Shown here piece by piece: positions 11,014 through 22,218 of a stretch of DNA of 64,000 nucleotides. Where the stretch lies: positions 992,001 through 1,056,000 of the forward strand of contig CM062388.1 of NCBI GenBank assembly GCA_031310005.1, written 5' to 3'. The notes beneath the pieces were generated by a model. That model ran no database searches and was not told the DNA's origin. It worked only from the letters and a program-made list of their open reading frames with translations. Each line of letters begins with the position of its first letter. Within the stretch, counting starts at the first letter, position 1. The translations under genes were made by a program, and so were the position numbers. The stretch comes from Dactylellina haptotyla (Eukaryota; Ascomycota; Orbiliomycetes; Orbiliales; Orbiliaceae).

Positions 11014-12579
11014 ATGCCGATTCTCTCACTCCCTTACGAACTCAACGTTCTGCTTGCTAGCTGCCTGGATGACGAGGACGACCTTCTTGCACTCAGACTA
11101 ACGTGCCGGGAACTCAACATTCAATTCAAGCAACTCCATATTAAACAAATTTATGAGCTCCGATATGTGTTTCTCACACGCACGAGTCTTTGCAACCTAA
11201 TCAAAATTTCCGAATCAAAGCTGGCGCATCGAGTCCGTCATCTATCCTTTTGGACTTCGCACTTTTATAACCACCATGAACGAAACGACTGTCTTCACCA
11301 GAGTTTTGACCGAGAGGAGATTTTTAGGTAAGAGGAGGATGCGATCCCTCTCTTGGCAAAGGCGTTTTCCAAGCTTCCGAACGTACAGAGTATCCTCTTT
11401 CAATCAGCGATGTACTGTCCCGTGAATGGGAAAATGCGGGCAGCTTTAAACCTCTGCATCCTCCCACTTAAACACTATAATTTGCAACCTGGAAATCGGC
11501 TTTTACCGGGATTATTTTGCTATGTGAAGCTGTACCCGTATCAAAGTCTATGTATGTTCAAGCCTGTATTGGAGGCTACAATTCAAGCCCGCTGGTCTTC
11601 ACTCAAATTCATATGCTGCCCTTTTGTAAATATGGATCGATTTCAGGCGGATCCAGCGCAATTACTCGAACTGAAACCGGTACTACTCAACCTGCGACAA
11701 CTCAGAGTAGGGAATTTAGATCAGCCGTATAGAACCGGACGGAATGAAATTAGGGAAGCATTTTATACATGGATAGGGAGTTTCGGAGCCAAAATTGAAG
11801 TGCTTGAACTTTGGAACCTAACCTCAGTGTCCGGAACTTCAGGGGACGTACCACTCGATTATATTGGAAACGGTGCTTTCGTCCCTCTCAAATACGGTCT
11901 CGCAAAGGACTTCCGCCTACCAATACTCCAACTCCCCTATTTAAGGAAACTGTCAATCAAGAATTTTTATTTAACAGTGAGCGAAATTGAGGCTCTCCTT
12001 CAGGGAGCCGACAATATCAAAACACTCGAAATTTCAAACTGTCGTGTAGAAGACCCGGTGGAAGATTGGTTTTCATTTATGAAATATCTACAAAACCGAA
12101 ATCTCAAGAATTTACAGAGCTTGCTTCTAGATTTCACTGGATACGATTTATCAACGGAATTTGGGTTGCCGCTCATTGAACTCCCAGGTGGCTGGAATAC
12201 AGATTCGGTAAATTGGGCAGTTAGACTGCCCGTGGGAGCATCAGAAAAAATAGAGTATCACATATTTCGCAAGCGTATCGAAACTTTGAAAACTTGTCAT
12301 GATGCGGAATCATTTTGGGAAGAATTGACGGATGGCGAATGGAAGTCAAAGGCAGCTACTCGTCGGAAGAGGCTCCAGAATCTTGGGAAACGCTGGGGCA
12401 AAGATTTTAATATGCTTCGCAAAAGATATCGGGGACGTCTGTATGAAATGCTTGAAGCAGAAGACTTTCTCACGGCTCTTCATGCATACAAGCAGGAACT
12501 GCAAGATATCAGAACCGAGGATTCAAATTTAGACACAACTAACATACGAGACTTGCATATGTTGGATTTGGATTTATGA
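11014..12579 (+). pseudogene. F-box protein, interrupted by an in-frame TAA or carrying a small intron
   Basis: The frame from the ATG at 11014 to the stop at 12579 would encode 521 codons but has a TAA at 11329-11331 (codon 106). The N-terminus is an F-box (ILSLPYELNVLLASCLDD, then LLALRLTCREL, about residues 3-40), which would bind Skp1 in an SCF ubiquitin ligase. The rest has leucine-rich-repeat character (LPYLRKLSIKNFYL, IKTLEISNCRV) and would pick the substrate. Downstream of the stop the same frame runs on with AFSKLPNVQSI, a typical LRR-like line, so a nonsense mutation is one reading. The other is a 63 bp intron, 11328-11390: the stop overlaps a good donor (AG|GTAAGA), and splicing to CAGAG|T keeps frame but removes that LRR line. 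I cannot decide between the two. Confidence 0.6.
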
Positions 12580-14789
12580 GATAAATAATGCAGTGTAGTG
12601 ACTATAGGTAGGAAGGAGGATATAGCGCTGGTTTAACCATGCAGTTTTAATTTGTTGATCTTGCATAATTATGTCTCCTCGTATATCTCTGGGCCTTCAC
12701 TTTACTCGTATTAGATTTTTAAGTTTTATTTTCTAGAATGTCAAAAAGTTTTTTCCTATTAAGCCCCTCGAGGCCTTGAAACCTCCTAGTCTACACTCTA
12801 GAGCTTACAGTAAATACAACCATTCGCACGATACCCTCCACCATATCACAAAGCTGTCAGGTATCCCTTCTTATGTGCTCTGCCAGAATATAGGATATTC
12901 ACCTTTTGCCCTGCTTAGCCTGACAAAAGCACGTGTTGCAGCAACAAATTGCACTCGTTCATCTCTGCCACTCAGTCTGCAGCTTGGGTTCTGGTAGATT
13001 TGACAACGCGTAGATTTATTTAGATACGAAAAAGAAAAGAAGGGAAAAGTTCAGATTCAGGGATGCCGAATCTCAAATATAACTGAAAGTCGTTTCACCG
13101 CTTATCCATATCGGGATTATTAGCCAAGAACGATGTAAAAAGAGTTGGCAATGCCAATACTTCAGCGGCAACCCGATAGTTACGTCAATCTATGATCTGT
13201 ACCTGACCTGCAGCTCTGAGCTCAACTTGGAGCGGGTCAATGAATATGAGATTTCAGGTGGCTGCCTAAATCATACTAGATATTTAAGTAAAGGACGTCC
13301 GCGGATCATTTTATAATGTTTTGAATAAAGATATACAATTTGCCTTCATCAAATTGTCGTTTCCTTGCTGCGCCAGGTATACCCTCGTAGTGGGTATTTT
13401 AACGAACGCGAACATTTATATTATGTAAACCGATAAAACTCTTTGATAATTTCCTTGTACACTATGGGCGTCTCCGAATGTATCTACAATACCCCCCTCT
13501 GCAAGCTTCGGGCATATATAGAAGATCATCCTTCAGTAGTTGTCCTGATTATGTTTTACAAAAAGAGGGGGACATTTGGCAAGGTTAACGCGATGGCGGA
13601 AGCGGTGCTCAAGAATGTTATAAATACATTCCAAAACGGAGGGAGAGAGAAGAGAACTTTGACTGTCATAAACACTGGCTATACAGTGGAAGAGGATCTG
13701 TTGGTGGATTTTGGTGTCCAATCGGACGTCGAGTTTCATATTTTCAACATATGTACATCCGGGGGGAACTAATCTCGAAGATATATCCACTAGACCCGAA
13801 TGCTAAAGATACTACCTTAGTCAAACTAAACGAAGGGTTCGAGCCACTTAACACAAGCTCAGGTCAGCCGGTAACCGTTACTGTTACCGTACCTCAGTAT
13901 ATATACACATGCACGAATGATCCGGCTGTTACACCGGGTCTCGGTAAAGAACAACAAGCTAGTTAGTACCGAAAACATAACGTCTAGTTCTACACGAGCT
14001 AGCATGATGTAATTGTCAGTCTCTATTAGGATGTCTATTTAGAAGAAACCCGCTTCAAGAACAGAATCCCCGCGGGGCTGCAGGCCGCAACCTTGATATT
14101 GCAAGAAGGATTCTCTGGAGGTAGCGCAGTAATCGCTGCCCCTCCAAAATATGTTGAGGAAGAAATTGGGAAAAGTGATAGGCGCATAATATGTAATATA
14201 TCTCAACCTGAAGTATTAGAAACTGCCATTTTGAATATCAATCAACTAGCTGTATTTTTTTAGATCATACAATATCATTCTCTGTATTGAATATATCGTT
14301 TCGCATCTGAGGGTGACACTTCTAAATATTCAAACGTAACTAAATTAAAGTTCACTGGCATATCGCGTCAATCTGAGAACTACATACCTATAGTCATATA
14401 TTTAATTCGTTCGAATTGTTTTGATTTCCCAAGGCATGCACAATTTCGATCTTAGTTTCTTAAGGGAAATTTTCGAGGCTCTGGCGAGCTAGAAATGGAT
14501 TCCAAGAATTATATAACAACATTACAACGTGATATTTCTTTGCGGGAGCTAATGAGATGATAAAGTGCGTTCTAGTTTACAAAAGAATACAACAGGATCT
14601 ATTGGGGGCCCGAGGCCAATGCTGTCCACTTTTGACTTGGAACTCCAAAGCCGCGAGCGGTCTGCATAGAAAACAGCTCGCCGAAGAAGCCTCCTTTCAG
14701 CCATGGTTTCATTCCCATTTCTGTCAAGAGTTTAGACATGATCTATGTTAATAATTTCGAATCAATTAGTGGTCTGGCCTCCTATATAT
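12580..14789. other. Gene-poor gap with a possible gene relic at 13443-13966
   Basis: The only notable content is a 109-codon frame (13443-13772) containing HPSVVVLIMFYKK, followed in another frame (to 13966) by a stretch with PVTVTVTVPQYIY, a composition common in secreted fungal proteins. The two might be parts of one split or decayed gene. No family could be assigned. The remainder looks non-coding and A+T-rich. Confidence 0.35.
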
Positions 14790-16609
14790 TTAAACAGCGG
14801 CTTCCTTAACATGGGTTTTTTCGGAGACATAGATACATACCCCCATATAGTCCCATGAAATCCAAGGGAAATCGTTGGTAATCCCAACATGTCGTATCTG
14901 GTTATACCTCAGCTCGTACGCTGCCGTCCTTTCCATTTCCGCTGTATCCGGTAATTCCATCTTGCCAAGCATATAGACTGCAGTCCAGAGCGATATCACA
15001 GGGACGTAGTGCGTAGTAGCAGCCACGGACGCAGAGCCGAGAATTGCGATACTTCCATCGGCAAAATTTGGATTAGTCGGTACAGCGTGATGATATAGTC
15101 TAAACGGACTGGCATCCTGTGGGGGAATTCTGGGCGGGACTGGTGCTGTTTTCAAGTATGGGTTGGTAGAAAACACTCTCTTGTCCGCTTCAGTCTCCAG
15201 GTCCTTCCATTTTTGGTTGAACTCTTCTGTGCAAGCTGTAGACGGGAGCCCGAGTTGCATTGCAAGTTCTTCAGAAAAAAACGGGAAGTTGGTTCGCCAG
15301 CCTGTTGCGAAGATGACGGCATCTGTGGAGAATTTCTCCCCTGATTCTAGGGTTATTGTATCTCCTTCCATGGAGACAATAGTATCCCGTAGTACCTATT
15401 GGATATTACACGTAAATAAATCTCGCTTGTCAAAGTTCGATTTAAATTATGGAATAGTCTACCTCTATTGTTCCATCACGAACATGGTTGTACACTGGCG
15501 CTTCGTAATTATCAATGGCGGTGACGTGATACATCCACATCGGATTGATTTCGGGAATTGCCTTTCGTAAATTATCATTTGAGATTTTGCCAACATTCGC
15601 TAGCGTCAAGGTCTTCGCAATGCCCATGAACCCGCTCGTCAAACTGCGTCCTATACTCGTCTGTTTGAAAAATGTATGCATTCTGGCGAAACCGTCAGTC
15701 CCCGGATACATCGCAGGAAGTATCATCCCGGAAAACCGAGTGAATATCAAGCTGGAGGCGTTGCTATCTAGAAGCCAAGGTGGGCCGCGGCCTCCCTTTC
15801 TGATAACCCACTTTATGAGTTTCGTATTAGCTTCAGCATCATGAAGTTGAGATATACCAAGTGCTTGGGGTTAGCCGGACACATTCGAGATATACCTTGA
15901 CTCTCTTCCCAGCTTTTCCCAGCTGCACCAATGTATCCATACTGGATTTTCCCGCACCATATACAGTCACGACTTGCTGTTTCTCGCCTTGCCAGTCATC
16001 CTTCCTCTCTCCGAGATACCCTTGATGAAGGACCGGTACGGTGCACTTTGAGGTATCGGTATCAGGAAATCTTGGAACGCTAGTGATTCCGATGGCTATA
16101 ATCAACTTGCTCGCCGATAATACCTCACCTGTACCACTAATCTGGCATTTCCACTTTCCGTCCTCATGGCGAGTGATATCTTGTATAGTGGTGTTGAAGC
16201 GAATTTTCTCCCGGATGCCGACTTTATCAACCCAGGCTTCGAAGTACTTACTCCAAGATTCACCCAAGATAAAGCCTCTAGAATTATACTCCAAACCTGA
16301 AACTTCTTCATATCGAAGCTCTGGGAGTTCAAAGTATTGGGGTAACACTTGCACGTAGAGGCCTGGGTAAATTCTTTCTTTGGCCCAGACTCCACCGGGC
16401 GAAGAAAGCTTAAGAACAGATGTTAGCTTTTAACCGGTGTATTTAGGAATTAGTGGATCGCCTACAGAATCAACTATAAGGAGATTCATAGACGGGCATA
16501 GTTCAAGAAACGTCTTGGCGGTATAAAGCCCGTAGAGGCCAGCGCCTACGATAATAAGATTGAACTCATCGCTAGACTTAGCGCTCGAACCAATAGGTAT
16601 GGACGCCAT
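14790..16609 (-). CDS. FAD-dependent monooxygenase (flavin-containing / dimethylaniline monooxygenase-like)
   Basis: Four exons on the minus strand: 16609-16466, 16408-15896, 15810-15463 and 15395-14790; introns are 57, 85 and 67 bp, all in phase 0. The product is 536 residues. It has the FAD-binding GAGLYG (residues 22-27), the PGGVWA segment, a second NADPH-binding loop YGAGKSSMD (about 198-206) and the ATGW motif (FATGWRTNFPF) typical of class B flavin monooxygenases. The junction VK|WVIRKGGRGP restores a conserved family line and supports the intron choice. It would oxygenate a soft nucleophile (N or S) or a small hydrophobic substrate using NADPH and oxygen; the substrate is unknown. No neighbouring biosynthetic partner is evident. 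Confidence 0.87.
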
Positions 16610-18125
16610 AATTAGAATCTCCGTAAGGTAAATATGTAAATTTTTGCAAAGGCTCGAAAGTTAGAGTTAAATGCAATCGCTTCGAGAGAATATTTGGATT
16701 CTATAGACTAATGATAAATTAAATTCCAAACGACTACCTAATGTTGCGAAAGCGAAATGGTGCGACTATATAATCTCTATCCCTTACATCCTCTTCGGTA
16801 CGGGGCTACCATCAACCCCTCTTATTCCAAATCTATACAACCTACATATCTACTATAGTACAATGTAGTCTGGTCAGCTTATTCCAAGAATTGCGATCGC
16901 CTTCTATAATAACATGGCGTATTTATCAGTGGAGCCTCCTCCTAACGTTTCCGAGTTTGGGTAAGCCACCATGTCACACGTTGTCGCCTGTAGATACAAA
17001 GGCCAATGAGATGTTGGAGGTGGGTACGCTGAATTTTGCCTTATTTTCTGGGTATTACGCGGAGACATATATTATAAGTAATCAACTTTTTCAGTGCCAT
17101 TAGACCATTGTTGTTGTGTAACGGAGTATTTAGAAATATCCGGAAGGAACGATTGATAACCTCGAGCAAAATCCGTTAATACCGACAAGTGAATTACGAC
17201 GCAAACCAAAAAAAAGAATTGATTCTGCTACGACGAAAGGCTCGGGTGAAGAAGTGGGTCTTCTTTGACGCCGTTGCAGCATCACAGGTGCAGATTTAGC
17301 TAGTCCTATAGGTGCGGTGGTATAGAACTAACCACGATAGCTAAGCGTACGCTGCTCGTTCGACAGAGTTCTTTCCGGGATTGATTGCCCAGCGTGATCA
17401 ACCAGCCACTGATACCAATGGCTATCAATGGTTGCCGCATGAAAATCCACTCTACGTTTGCGATTGAGATTTGCTTCTAGCCGGTTAGGGTGACTATGGC
17501 CGAAGCTACGAGGAACTAGTGGCATGAGCGAGCATTGCGAGAAGGGTTCTCGACTCTTTGAATAATTGGGTGTGCGGGCCGCGCCGTCCAGGTGTTGAAT
17601 TACCACACCCAACACAAACCCAGCTTCGAGTTTGGGAGAGTTATTGGGTCCACAATGGAAGGTGTTAGTATTAATAAACGGTGAATAAATATTTTGTACA
17701 GCTTTTGCATGTAACACACTCTGCGAACTTCTGGTAGACTATTTTATCCAATATCTCTTTTTGATTTTGGAAACTGCGAATTTGAAAGGGACTAGCATCA
17801 AGAACCTTTCAACCTCAAACGGACAGGGCAGGGCAGTTGAACCAATTAAGGGAACGCGCCCCTGCTAGAATTCAATGCTGCCAGCAACCTTCGGGCCCAG
17901 CCGCACCAGCTACCAGGAAGCCAAGCCAAGCCAAGAAGGCAGGGTCCAAAGCCTTCTTGGAGGCCATTCGCGTATCGTAACTGTATTTCTTGGTGTTTGC
18001 GATCGCTGGAATCTAGTCTTCTTTCATTCCCTTATCTCCCCAGACAGTCAAGAACTATAGCTATCTCCACCAAGAGACCTGGCGGCGATGCAACCCCCAA
18101 GGCGACAATTATAGCAACTTCGAAG
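16610..18125. other. Intergenic region
   Basis: About 1.5 kb. A 129-codon open frame on the minus strand (17328-17717) lacks any recognisable domain and is probably chance. The end of the stretch holds the promoter and 5' leader of the CFEM-like gene at 18126. Confidence 0.4.
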
Positions 18126-19033
18126 ATGGTCAACAGTCTCCAACTCGGCACACTTTTAGTTGCCTTTTGCTTCGCCCGGCGCGGGCGCGGGGCAGCTCAG
18201 GAGACCGCACCTGTCAGCGTCTGGGATGACCCCGTCTGGAGCAGCCAGCGAAATTGTGCGCAGTTCTGTTTCGGTCTGCCTAGGCTCGGACCTGGATTTT
18301 ACACCGACGCCATAGGCTCTGCTCTCGGCTGCCCGGGTAATCCAGCACAGAATGGCTGCTGGTGCCGTAAGGACCTCACAGAGACCGGAATAATACATCT
18401 ATCCGGTTGCATTCTGTCCAACTGTCAATCGAATACTGTCGATTTCGAGAGCGCGACTAGTCTCTACCTGGCGTATTGCGCGACAGCTTATACAACGAGT
18501 TCTAAGCAAGGGAACAGCAACACAAACTCTGCGGCGCCAGGATCGAGCAGCGGTAGCACCCCGAAAACAGCTGGCGGCGCTACTGTCACTGTAGACGGGC
18601 CGACTGTGACGGTTGGAAGCCAAACGGTGACGGTGTATACGTCGGGACCGAGCAGTTCTCAGGCAAACACTGCCTCACAAGGTGGTGAGTTATACATCCT
18701 CACCTTCGTGGTGGTAAGCAAGGCGGGCATGCGGATGTCATTTGTTCCCAGGTCTCACCAAGTTTAAGGTTGGAAAAGAAGAGCTAATTTCATTTACCAG
18801 GCGACTCTACTGGTCCTCCTGTGAACAACTCTAGCCGCGGTCTATCAAACTCAGGGAAAATCGGCTTGGGAGTCGGTTTAGGATTAGGAGCACTTGTAAT
18901 CATCGGGGCGTTATTGTGGTTTTTGCAAGCCCGGCGCAGGAACGGATCGGGCGAGCCCAAGACAGACATCAACAACGGGCTCGACTTCCCGCCGTCGATG
19001 CCTGCCCCGCCACCGCCGCCGCTGAGAAATTAG
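18126..19033 (+). CDS. CFEM-like cysteine-rich membrane protein C (single module)
   Basis: Exons 18126-18684 and 18801-19033 with a 116 bp intron (GTGAGT donor, TTACCAG acceptor, GCTAAT branch) give 263 residues. The frame is open upstream of the ATG, but the hydrophobic signal segment LQLGTLLVAFCFA begins right after it. One eight-cysteine module includes the C-x-C pair GCWCRK. It is followed by a Ser/Thr/Gly-rich, probably glycosylated linker with VTVDGPTVTV-type repeats, a glycine-rich membrane helix (IGLGVGLGLGALVIIGALLW), the RRR stop-transfer and a short tail ending in a polyproline run. The plan is like the pair at 7.4-10 kb but with one module. This layout suggests a wall-spanning sensor or adhesin; no ligand can be inferred. 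Confidence 0.8.
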
Positions 19034-19318
19034 ATCAACGCTTTATGATGTATTATGTTTATCATATACCTATCGCAAGGCTTCAATTATCGGGTCAGAT
19101 GAATTTATTCTTTAATCATAGCCTTTTTAGGCTATTTCCTGTATCTACCAGCTGCAATAATTAATAAGATATCCGTTCACTTTGCTTCGCAACTTTTTTG
19201 GCCCAACACAAAGTACCCCCAAACTTTGTACTTTTTCAGCCCCAAGCGCAAGAGTGCCAATGCACGCCGCTCAACCCCTCACTCTCATCAAGAGATTCCG
19301 CAAAGCAGTTAAACCGCC

Positions 19319-20419
19319 ATGACAGATGCCCTGGAATCTTCAATCGCATTTTTCGGGTCCAATGTCTGCAAATACACACCGGACGGCACTCTTTGGTTGA
19401 AAGATATTCGCGATAAAAAAGCACAATGGCTAGTAGATTCGGCGGGATACTACGCCTGCCAACAAATCATGCGCCAGAATGGGGAGTTATTCATGGTTAG
19501 CGACGGGAGAGAGGAGAAGATGCTATCGATGCTGGAGTGGAATGGGAGGCGGCAGAACATTTGCGTCAAGATTCCCAAAGAAACATATGTCTTCCCGTTG
19601 AAAGAGGACGATTTAGTTAGAATATACTGCGTTCACACGGCCGGCGTGCTCAAGGGATTGTCGTTTATCGATCTGTACCCGTACGACCCCGAAAAGACAT
19701 ATCTCGACTTTAGAGAACTATCGAAATCCCAGGCGCACATGGTGGTGGGGACCGCCGAGTGCCATCTCGCGGTGCAAGATTGGATGGCCGTGTACGCAAC
19801 AAAGAAAATTCTCTGTCGCATACGAACGCACACGAAATTCGAGCTTCCGGATGACATTTACTCGAGGCCCGTTTACAAATTTGTCCAGGACGAGGGAGAG
19901 GGTAATTCCAACTTTCAGGTAGATAACCAGTATGTGTATTGGATAAACAAGCACAAGAGTCTGGTTTATCTCCACGCGCAGCTTTTCTGGACGGTCCAAA
20001 ACGAAGCCAGCAGAGAAATCGCATCGGTGCTATCTCCCACCGTGCTTGCGACCAGAGTTCAAAACTATGCAGCCAACGGCACGCACGTTTTTATCTGGCA
20101 GGCTGCGGATGCCTTTGGCGAGAATCCAACCGACCATGTCTTGCAGTGTGCGGTAATGCCAAAGACCGAGTTGGAAGATCTCGCGGATACGGATATATCA
20201 AAGTTGAAGCAGGTACTGGAAGAACACGAGGAAAAGCCAGAGGCGATTAAGAATATGAATTATAAAAGCGTGGTCTGGAGACCAATCGACTGGAAAGAAA
20301 ACCCGGGCACGGTAGACGAGATGGTGGCTACTTATTACTGGCTGCTGGTGAAGAGCGGCCCGAATGTTACTTTGATTTCGGCCAAGGCTGGGGAGCAAGC
20401 CGAGATCAGGGCCCTGTAA
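19319..20419 (+). CDS. Uncharacterised 366-residue protein
   Basis: Single exon with ATG at 19319, good coding character throughout and no signal peptide or membrane helix, so probably cytosolic. Repeated beta-strand-like lines with Trp/Tyr/Asp (DGTLWLKDI, VYWINKHKSLVYLH, HVFIWQAADAF) hint at a propeller-like or lectin-like beta fold, but no family was recognised. A short acidic helical stretch (LEDLADTDISKLKQVLEE) lies at about 285-305. It sits 285 bp behind the CFEM-like gene on the same strand and 275 bp before the cysteine synthase gene. A function is not proposed. Confidence 0.75.
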   Translation: MTDALESSIAFFGSNVCKYTPDGTLWLKDIRDKKAQWLVDSAGYYACQQIMRQNGELFMVSDGREEKMLSMLEWNGRRQNICVKIPKETYVFPLKEDDLVRIYCVHTAGVLKGLSFIDLYPYDPEKTYLDFRELSKSQAHMVVGTAECHLAVQDWMAVYATKKILCRIRTHTKFELPDDIYSRPVYKFVQDEGEGNSNFQVDNQYVYWINKHKSLVYLHAQLFWTVQNEASREIASVLSPTVLATRVQNYAANGTHVFIWQAADAFGENPTDHVLQCAVMPKTELEDLADTDISKLKQVLEEHEEKPEAIKNMNYKSVVWRPIDWKENPGTVDEMVATYYWLLVKSGPNVTLISAKAGEQAEIRAL

Positions 20420-20693
20420 ACTCATCGCGCTCACGACCTTGTACAACATACAGCACCCTGTCCAGGTGATATCATTATAGAATTTAATTTAGCTACATCG
20501 AGTTAAGCATAAGAATAAGAATAAGAATAGTCTGCAGGGCGCCGGCTTCGCTTCGGGCTGCTTGGTCAGCTCGAAGCACGCAATCGCCGACAACGCAAAA
20601 TGACTGGAAAATGACCGGACGTCCTCTTTCTTAAAGGCCTTCTTCCAATTCCCATTCCCTGTCCCTGTCCTTCTCGAATCACTATCTTTCACA

Positions 20694-22021
20694 ATGTTTC
20701 GCTCAAGCTTCAGACGTTTTGCGAGCACCGTCGCGCCCGCCGCCGAACTCGCCTATACCCAGCGGGTGTCGCAGGTGCAAGGCACTGTCAATGGTTTCGT
20801 TGGTGGTATGCTTCCCTACAATGCTTAAGAGAAGGGCCCCACTGTTGGGCAGCGCCGTCGCAGCCGGAATTCAATTCAATTGGACAGCCCTGTGTTCCCT
20901 CGAATGTATAGCTAATACGAGAGAGATATCGCTAATAACCCGAAGCGATTGGCAGAACCCCATTGATCCGTCTGAACAAGCTCAGCGACGAAACAGGATG
21001 CGAAGTCCTCGGAAAGGCCGAGTTTATGAACCCCGGCGGGAGTGTTAAAGGTAGAAATTCTGCCATCATCATTTGCGCTGTTTGGCTGGGAGTCTCATGA
21101 CTAATATCTATTTGAAATGGGACAACAGATCGAGCCGCGTTATATGTCGTCAAAGACGCCGAAGAAAGATCCCTCTTAAAACCCGGCGGTACCGTCGTCG
21201 AAGGAACTGCTGGAAACACGGGTATCGGCCTCGCCCACGTCTGCCGCTCCAAAGGCTACAAATGCGTAATCTACATGCCAAACACCCAATCGCAAGGCAA
21301 AATCGACCTCCTGCGACTTCTCGGCGCGGAAGTCTACCCGGTTCCCGCGGTGGCGTTCGAAAACCCGGAGAACTACAACCACCAAGCGAAACGACACGCC
21401 GAGAAATTGGAGAACGCGGTATGGACGAACCAATTTGATAATATCGCGAACAGAAGAGCGCACATTGAAACTACGGGCCCCGAAATTTGGGAACAAACCG
21501 GCGGGAAGATCGATGGGTTCACTTGCTCCACTGGGACTGGAGGTACCTTGGCGGGAATTACGAGGTATTTGAAAGAGAAGAGCGATGGGAGGGTTAAGAG
21601 CTACCTCGCAGATCCCCCGGGCTCCGTGTTATACTCTTACATCAAATCCGGCGGAAAGCTCAATGAGCGATCTGGTGGTTCGATAACAGAGGGTATCGGT
21701 CAGGGTAGAGTCACGGATAACTTGAAGCCCGAGATCGAATTGGTAGATGATGCCCTTCACATCGCCGACGAGAAGAGTATCGAGATGGTTTATAGACTGT
21801 TGGACGAGGAAGGGCTGTACATGGGTGCTAGCACAGCACTAAATGTTGTTGCAGCCTACGAGATGGCAAAGATCTTGGGACCAGGCAAGACCGTGGTAAC
21901 GGTGCTTTGCGACGGCGCATACCGATACGCCGACAGACTGTTCAGTAAGAAGTGGCTCGAGAGCAAGGGCCTGCTAACAGCCATCCCCGAAAATTTGAAC
22001 AAGTATATTGTTCTTCCCTGA
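20694..22021 (+). CDS. Cysteine synthase (PLP-dependent, mitochondrial type 2)
   Basis: Exons 20694-20805, 20946-21050 and 21129-22021 (introns 140 and 78 bp) give 369 residues. The N-terminus [12 protein letters not shown] looks like a mitochondrial targeting sequence. The core shows IGRTPLIRL, the PLP lysine in GGSVKDRAA (Lys72), the substrate loop [10 protein letters not shown], and the phosphate-binding SGTG-type glycine loop as [11 protein letters not shown]. The family makes cysteine from O-acetylserine and sulfide; the fungal type 2 enzyme (yeast Mcy1-like) sits at the mitochondrion and its activity is less well defined. It is convergent with ADE6, with only 197 bp between the two stop codons. 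Confidence 0.9.
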
Positions 22022-22218
22022 ACATATTCTCGCATAAAACCCATGTCTATTCATATCCTCAAGCATGTACATTAACCCATATAAGACCTCAAAGTCGCAT
22101 ATTTTCCTCATAGCTTTTTATTCTCAAAATATATAACATCAAAGATACCAAAAATATATATACATACACCGGCTCCTATAGCCTTCTTAAACTCCCACCC
22201 TTAGCCCTATCCTCTGAG

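Noticed and set aside
5057-16609. Methyltransferase and flavin monooxygenase as parts of one biosynthetic cluster
   Set aside because: They are 9 kb apart with unrelated genes between and no backbone synthase in the window.
17328-17717. 129-codon minus-strand frame
   Set aside because: No motif, no signal peptide, unremarkable composition and no splice context; probably chance.
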